Assembly (NCBI GenBank): GCA_900155495.1
Contig: FTLJ01000739.1
Location: 26,273-90,272, forward strand
DNA: 64,000 nucleotides
Direction: 5' to 3'
From: Porogramme epimiltina
Lineage: Eukaryota; Basidiomycota; Agaricomycetes; Polyporales; Polyporaceae
The position numbers were made by a program, and so were the translations under genes. Shown here one piece after another: positions 58,105-64,000 of the stretch; position 1 is the stretch's first letter, and the number at the start of each line of letters is the position of its first letter. The notes under the pieces are model-generated. The model made no database searches and was not told the DNA's origin. It worked only from the letters and a program-made list of their open reading frames with translations.

Positions 58105-58884
58105 CCTCTCGCACAAAATCCGGGAGAACGACAGCCTAGAGTCTTGCAAGAACAGCAGCAAGAGCCCCTGTGGCTTTATGAACCCAGCGCGGACGTGCCA
58201 CACCGCAGAAGTTCCTGAATTCCCCTGCCGTCCCCGAGCCCCAGCGTCGACGCTAGCACGGCGCATCATGCATCAGGCGCGAGCGTCCGGGGGCCGCATC
58301 TGCACACGACATGAGCTCAACGCGAACCATAGAGAGACAAAGGACGCACCAAACGCCAGCTCAACGCCAGCTTAACGGGGGCCCATGCCGTCACTCCCCG
58401 CACCGAGGCGCGCATTTACGCTGTCTGCGCGCGCCACACGGTCGCGAGTGGCTTCGAGGGAGGGCGGGCGCGGCTCACGTCGCTGATGGCGGTGAGAGCG
58501 CAAGCTTGAGGACGGGCCCGGGGAGCTCGCACGGGACCCGCGCGCCGCCGGACGCGCTAGCCGAGGATGGCCGCGCGCGCTCGAGCCCCGCGCGGGCGCG
58601 ACGTCACCGACGCCCCCTGCATCACTCCAGAGCCCACGCGGCCCACTCGAGTAGCCTCCACACCGCCGGCACCAGCGCGTCCATCGGGCCCGACCCACAA
58701 TTAGCACTGTTGACAATTGAGAGCGTAGTGTACAGCGATCCAAAACAGCACAGCGATGGAGAGAACATCAATCAAAAAGAGGATAAAGCAGGTCCCACCG
58801 CGCGCCACGCGTCGCGCCACATACACATACACCGCCAGCACCCCGCCCGTCCTCAACTAACAACACAGACCATCTCGCTCAGGA
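58105..58884. other. GC-rich intergenic region between GMC genes 3 and 4
   Basis: About 780 bp, very GC-rich, with long overlapping chance frames in several phases and no recognisable motif. Confidence 0.45.
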
Positions 58885-61805
58885 CTAGTTCTTCAGGCTT
58901 GCCTTAACTAGCGCCGCGGCACGCTCGGCCACGATGTACGTCGGGCCCTGCGTATGCCCCGAAGGCACGAACGGCTACAACAAACTGCGTCAGCCCCACC
59001 CCCCCCCAAAAACAAAAACTCTCCATCCATCCACTCACGAAAGCGCTCGCATCCACCACGCGCAGCCCCTGCGTCCCCTTCACCCTCAGCCCCGCATCGA
59101 GCGCCGCGCCCACGGGCACCGTCCCCACCGGGTGGTCGACCGTGTCCGCGTTGTCCGCCGCGTACGCGTCGAGCTCCGCGTCGCTCTGCGCCGCCGCGAA
59201 CGCGCCGAACTCGCCGAGCACGTAGCTGCCGAACGCCGGCGCGGCGACGAACGCGCGCGCCGCGCGGATCGCCGCGCGCAGGATCGCGCGGTCCGCGGGC
59301 GCGCCGAGCAGCTGCGGGTCGATGAGCGGCGCGTCGAATGGGTTCGTCGTGTTCAGCGTGACGGTGCCGCCTGGGGAGGAGGGTGGAGGTGGTCAGCTTG
59401 GGCGCACTGCGGTGTGTGGATGGAATGCTTACGGGATGAGGGCGAGATGACGTTAGTGACGATCGAGAGGAAGCGGCCGGTAGAGGGGAGTGCGACACGC
59501 TTTGACGCGAAGTTGTCCTGAGGTATCAAAGGAGGTCGTCACATGTGTACCCTCACACATCAAGAACAGCACATACGCTAATGATCAGCTCAAAGTGCGC
59601 CGACGTCGGGCCCGCGCTCGGGTCCTTCACTCCAAGGGCGGAGAACGTCGACTCGTTCGTGCGGAGCCACATAAACTGGTTCGTGGGCGGGAGCCCGAGG
59701 AGGCCGCTGCCGTTGGTCATCCACAGCTGGAGCTGTTCGGCGGTGAACGTGGCGTTGCGGTGGAGGTCGTCGAGGGTGAAGTTCGCGCTGACGTTCCAGG
59801 AGTTGCCGAGGAAGACGTGGTCCTGGGTCCCCGAGTTAGCCACATACCAGACTTTAAGGAGAGAAGGAAGGGAACCTGAAGGTTAGTGCCGACGGCTGGG
59901 AGGTTGACGAGAGTCTTAATGCTCTTCGACTTAAGGTGACTGGAGTCACCAATACCAGATAACATGACTAGTACGGCACCTAATCAGTACAACATATGGT
60001 CGACAGCGGACGAACACGACTCACGAATGTGAGGAGTCTTGATAGATCCGGCAGAAAGGATAACTTCCTTCTTCGCCGTGAGTGTGTGGAGCGGCCCTGT
60101 CGACCCGTCAGCCAGAGTTCCCATCTCACGCGACACCCGCGCTGACCGTTGGCAGACTGCGCGAACTGCACGGTGCGCATGTCCGGGGTCTTCGACGTGC
60201 CGACAGGAAGCAGCTTCGTGACGCGCGTGTCCACGAGGATGTCCAGGTTCGTCCGGTTGAAAGCCTGCGCGAGGTACGAAGCGGCGGAGGTCACGCGCAC
60301 GCCGTCGTGGATCTACAAGAGAAGGCGAGGTGAGGTGAGGTGAAGCGGCGGCAGAATCTGTCAAATGGCATACAGTTGATTGCGTCCAGCCTGCACGAAC
60401 CTGAGTTAACCATGGTTTAGCCTAGAGGAGAATACAGGGACTTACTAAAGCCGATGGTGTCTCCAGAGTTGTAGTCCAGGTTGAACGGGAACTGTGCCGG
60501 CCGCTGCGACGACGCGCTGAGCGCGATCGAGTCGAGGGCCAGCGACTGCCCCGGGACGCTGATGTCCACAACGCCTAGAATGACCATTACCATCAGCTAA
60601 CACACACGAGATGTTTTATAAACTCGGGCTCACCATTGGAACCGTGAAGCCGAGGGTTAAACTGGCCGGTCGTGTTATGGCCGTCGGTGGGTGCCGTCAT
60701 CTTGTCAACCTACGTACATTCCTAATCAACGCCTCATCCGCAAAACAAACCCCAGCGAAACCTTACCTTCATGATGAACGGCAGAAGCGCCTCCCAAGAC
60801 CACCCGCTATCTCCGGCGACGCTCGCGAACCGGTCAAAGTCGTCCTTCGTCCCCCGACAGAAGATCATCAGATCTGCAACCACCACCGCCGCCGCCCCCA
60901 AAAGCATCAGCACACGCACACTTCAAAAAAGGCCCGGCGAAAGCCACGCACTGGTCGCCGTCGAGCCGCCGAGCACGAACCCGCGCGGGTACGCGACGGA
61001 GCGGTTGTTCAAGCCCTCCTGCGGCGTCGTCGTGAAGTTCCAGTCCTGTCATCCGGGCGCGCCGGGGAAAGGAGACCGTCAGCACGCGCCGTGCGACCGC
61101 CCTCCGCGTCCGCGTCCACCCGGCGCACGCGTGCACGCGGCGCGCCGGGCGGCGGCGGAAACCCTCGAGCTGCACACGCACAAACTTGGATCCCGTCAGC
61201 CTGGAGCTGAACCCCGGCACGGAGATGTTGACGTTCGTGAAGTCGCTGAAAAAACCGCCGATTTTTTTCCACGCGTCAGTCAGCGCACGTCATGCGTACA
61301 CAGCTCGCGCCGAGATCGGCGGCGGCACGCACCTCGAGCCGGCCTCGATGAGCAGCACCTTCGTCGCCGGGTCCTCGGTGAGGCGGTTCGCCATCACCGC
61401 GCCGCCCGCGCCAGCTGCGTGCACCATTCCGTATACACGCGCGCGCCCATAACGCAAGCACACACGCAAATCCCGCGGGGCCACACAGCAACGGTCAAAA
61501 TCAGCCAGCGTGCCCTGGGCTCAGAGCACTAGGCTGAACCGGGGAAGGAAGCAGGGAAGCAGAAGCGGAGGGAGGCGCTCTCGTCGCGCCCGCCCCCCAC
61601 CACTGCACCCCCGCGCGTCCCCCAGCTTAGCCTCGGGCAGCTTAGAGGGACGGGACAGCTTACCGCCCACGATGATGACATCATAGCTCTTCTGCAGGAG
61701 CTCGCTCGTCGGGCTCACGAAGAGCGCGGCGTGCACGGCGTGTGGGGCGGCGCACAGCGCGAGCGCGGCCGCGAGCGGTCCGAAGCGCGTGCGGAACATC
61801 ATCAT
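58885..61805 (-). CDS. Aryl-alcohol-oxidase-like GMC oxidoreductase 4 (AA3_2 type)
   Basis: Start MMMFRTRFGPLAAALALCAA at 61805 (signal peptide), then YDVIIVGG | AGAGGAVMANRLTEDP, NVNISVPGFSSRLTGSKF, DWNFTTTPQEGLNNRSVAYP, FVLGGSTATS, FCRGTKDDFDRFASVAGDS, a 17-nt exon (WTQST), RVTSAASYLAQAFNRTNL, ILSAGSIKTPHI and MLSGIGDSSHL. The C-terminus has DHPVGTVPVG and PSGHTQGPTYIVAERAAALV. It has one more intron than its sisters (after LLPFIMK). It is markedly GC-richer than genes 1-3, especially in the C-terminal exon, where Ala replaces many residues (AIRAARAFVAAPAFG). Intact by my tracing. Confidence 0.84.
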
Positions 61806-64000
61806 CCTATCGTTCGAGGGTCTTGTCTCGTCTAGGTCTTGCTCAGGTGGTCGGCCGCCCTACAAATCGGGACCCGGAACGGCGCAGTGAGGTATCGCGG
61901 GGCGGATGGTCCCCAAACGCGGCGAGCGGAGGGGGCTTGAGGGGGGAGGAGGCCGGGCGATGGGGAGAGCGAGGGGCGAAGGGTGGGCGCGCGCTCGCTC
62001 TATATATGCGCTGATCTCCCGAGCGTGGACGTCGACGAGGCTGCGGATGCGCGCCGCGACGAAACGAAGTCTCGACGGTGGCACCCGGGCAGCAGCTGTG
62101 TGGCCAGGGTGGGAGGAGAGTACGCGGTGCGCACGGGGTGGCGATGGGGCGTGCCTGTTAATTTTGAGCAGCATCACGCCCCGGCGAAGCAGCCACTATA
62201 AATACGGCGCGTCGGGCGCGGCGGGCGCAAGGAATCAACAACGATGGCGTACTGTGGGGGGATGGGGGGGAGGCGCACGCGCGTGCGCGGATGGAGCCCG
62301 TCGCCGGCGTGCGGCTTGATTTCGGTCGTGACAGCCCATGACATGGGGGCCCAAGCGGGCTAAGCCTGCTCCTGCCCGCAACGCCCCCTCGCCCTCCTGC
62401 GCGGGCCGTCGTGTCGCCCCGCGAGAGGTGACGTCTTCCTGCCAGCGCGCGGCCACATGAGCAGGGGGAGCGACGAGCCAGGTACGCCCCTCCGCGAAGG
62501 ACGGCCCTGGGTGGCAGCATCAGCCGTCGCCCGTCGACGCGCGGGGGCTGGCGCGCACCGACTTCGAAGGCCGATTCCCATCCGCGAGCGTGCATGGGAA
62601 GGGCGCGCGACGAGGTTGGACGAGGGGGGGAGAACAGAGATGGCGCGTACGGGGCTCGTACGTAAACGGCGCAACGCTCTCCAGCAGCACCCCGTCCGGC
62701 ATCGCGGCACGCGCCCGACCCGTACGGCACCAGAGCAGGGGCACCACCCCCGGCCGCGCATGGTCCACCGTCTGCGGCCCATCCGTCGCCACCCAGCATT
62801 CAAAACTGCCAGCGTCGGGAGTCGGGACGTCGTGCTGGGGCGATCTGGAGGCGGGCTCTGCGGCCAGCGGGTGGGTCGCGGGCCACTCGCGGCAGGGCTC
62901 GTCCAGCAAACTGACAGCCCGCCAAGCAGACATCCAGACAGCAAATCCAGCCACACGCCGCGAAGCGCTCGCTCTATCCCCGCGAACCGCCATGTTCCCC
63001 AGGCACTCTAGAGTCTGACATACCCCCTCGACCCGCTGACTTGGCCACTTACTCGGTGGCTGAGGTGCTCTGTCGTCCGTCTCCCAGCACCCGACAGCGA
63101 TCAGTCCAATAGAGCACACATACACGCTGGCCAGCCCCTCCCACCCCTCGCCAGAAAAAGAGCCCCGCCGGCTGCCCATCCCTGATCCTCGCCTGCTTCC
63201 TCTTCTGCGGCCAGGGATGATCACGAACGATCATGAGCGACCATGGGCGCGCTATTCAACGCAGAGAGTTCGCGATCAAGCGGCAAGCCGCGGCCGTTCT
63301 GACGGATGGCAGATAGGTACATGCTCGCCCCCTAGGACCTCTTCGAATTCATTGAGCCCATAGGCCTATCATGACAGGCTGAACAGAACGTTGGCCCTGT
63401 ATACGGCATCCAGCAACCCCTGCCTGCTCTAGAGTCTACATGTCATTGCGCAGCTCGCGGTTCTCCCCGTATCCCGATCGACCTGTAGATCAACGGGCGT
63501 GATGTCCGCCGGGCGCGCTGCAATGCTGAGGACTTTGGGCACCCGGCAGATAGCACTCGCTGGGGTAGCAAACCGCGACGCCATCATCGCGGACATCAAA
63601 CTCGTCGCGGCTCGCGGGAGGTCGTCATTTGGCAGGTTGCTGCGGCAAACCACATGCTACCCAGTAAGGACTCATCGCAGACTGAGATCCACATATGTCC
63701 TAGGCAGCCTCAGGCACCCCGCTTCAGGGACACCGTCTGCTGCCGTTTGTGGCCACAACTGTATCTGAGCTCCAGGCACCCGCGCTTCACCATACAATGA
63801 AATGTTATACATTCCATTCCGAGACTTGCATACAACCAGAAAGCACGATGAGCATACACAGCAGCACGGGAAAGATGGCGGGAGCAGTAAGTGACCGGGA
63901 AAAGACCGAACGGTGCCAGAATTAAAGCAATCTCCCCACGGCACTCGCAACAGCAGCGTCCAACGAGGTGGTGGAGGGGAGGAGGGGGGCAGGGGAGGGG
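61806..64000. other. Right-edge GC-rich region, no supported gene
   Basis: Long open frames overlap on both strands at 62158-63224, as expected by chance at this GC content; none shows family motifs. A short minus frame at 63672-63812 (MYNISLYGEARVPGAQIQLW) looks protein-like and may be a piece of a gene whose remainder I cannot trace. Confidence 0.4.
62001..62007 (-). promoter_or_regulatory. Possible TATA element of GMC gene 4
   Basis: TATATAT about 196-202 bp before the start codon at 61805. The distance is long for a TATA box unless the 5' leader is long or spliced. Confidence 0.3.

Noticed and set aside
62158..63224. Long overlapping open frames on both strands (up to 234 codons)
   Set aside because: Very high GC reduces stop frequency; frames overlap on both strands, are Arg/Pro/Ala-rich and show no motif or splice structure.
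1..64000. CRISPR arrays, bacterial-type operons, rRNA genes
   Set aside because: No regularly spaced repeats or rRNA signatures, and the spliced genes show a eukaryotic nuclear sequence.

Overview
The window reads as nuclear DNA of an agaricomycete basidiomycete, probably a wood-decay polypore. Genes are split by many short (about 45-70 bp) GT-AG introns, with an occasional GC-AG intron. Two basidiomycete-expanded seven-pass membrane families (DUF6533 and DUF6534) are present, and so are expanded glutathione transferases of the fungal etherase-like (FuA) type and aryl-alcohol-oxidase-like GMC enzymes. Exon joins were traced by hand from splice sites and reading phase. Where a join did not close I say so.

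Left part (1-22 kb), mostly single-copy housekeeping genes: a partial methyltransferase-like gene; a HIT-family hydrolase; a 15-exon DDB1/CPSF-A-like gene; a DUF6533 membrane protein; a histone-fold protein of the POLE4/CHRAC15/Dpb3 type; a large VNX1/CAX-type vacuolar cation/proton exchanger; a basidiomycete protein of unknown function with a C-terminal coiled coil; and an ERG24-type C-14 sterol reductase.

Middle and right part (22-62 kb), an accessory metabolic region. It opens with a salicylate-hydroxylase-like FAD monooxygenase. Six glutathione transferase (GST) loci follow in a head-to-tail array, then a GST sitting between two closely related AusD-like methyltransferases, then four GMC oxidoreductase loci on the opposite strand. 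Among the GMC genes lies an inverted copy of a two-GST block from the array. Nine GST loci are present: seven look intact, one has a 7-bp duplication that breaks the frame, and one is a decayed remnant. One of the four GMC genes carries a +1 frameshift. A DUF6534 membrane protein lies between the inverted block and the last two GMC genes.

Together, a flavin monooxygenase, O-methyltransferase-like enzymes, FAD/H2O2-type alcohol oxidases (secreted, by their N-termini) and cytosolic etherase-like GSTs fit handling of lignin-derived or self-made aromatic compounds. That functional link is inference from gene content. No polyketide synthase, NRPS or terpene cyclase was seen. The last 2 kb are GC-rich and hold no gene I can support.
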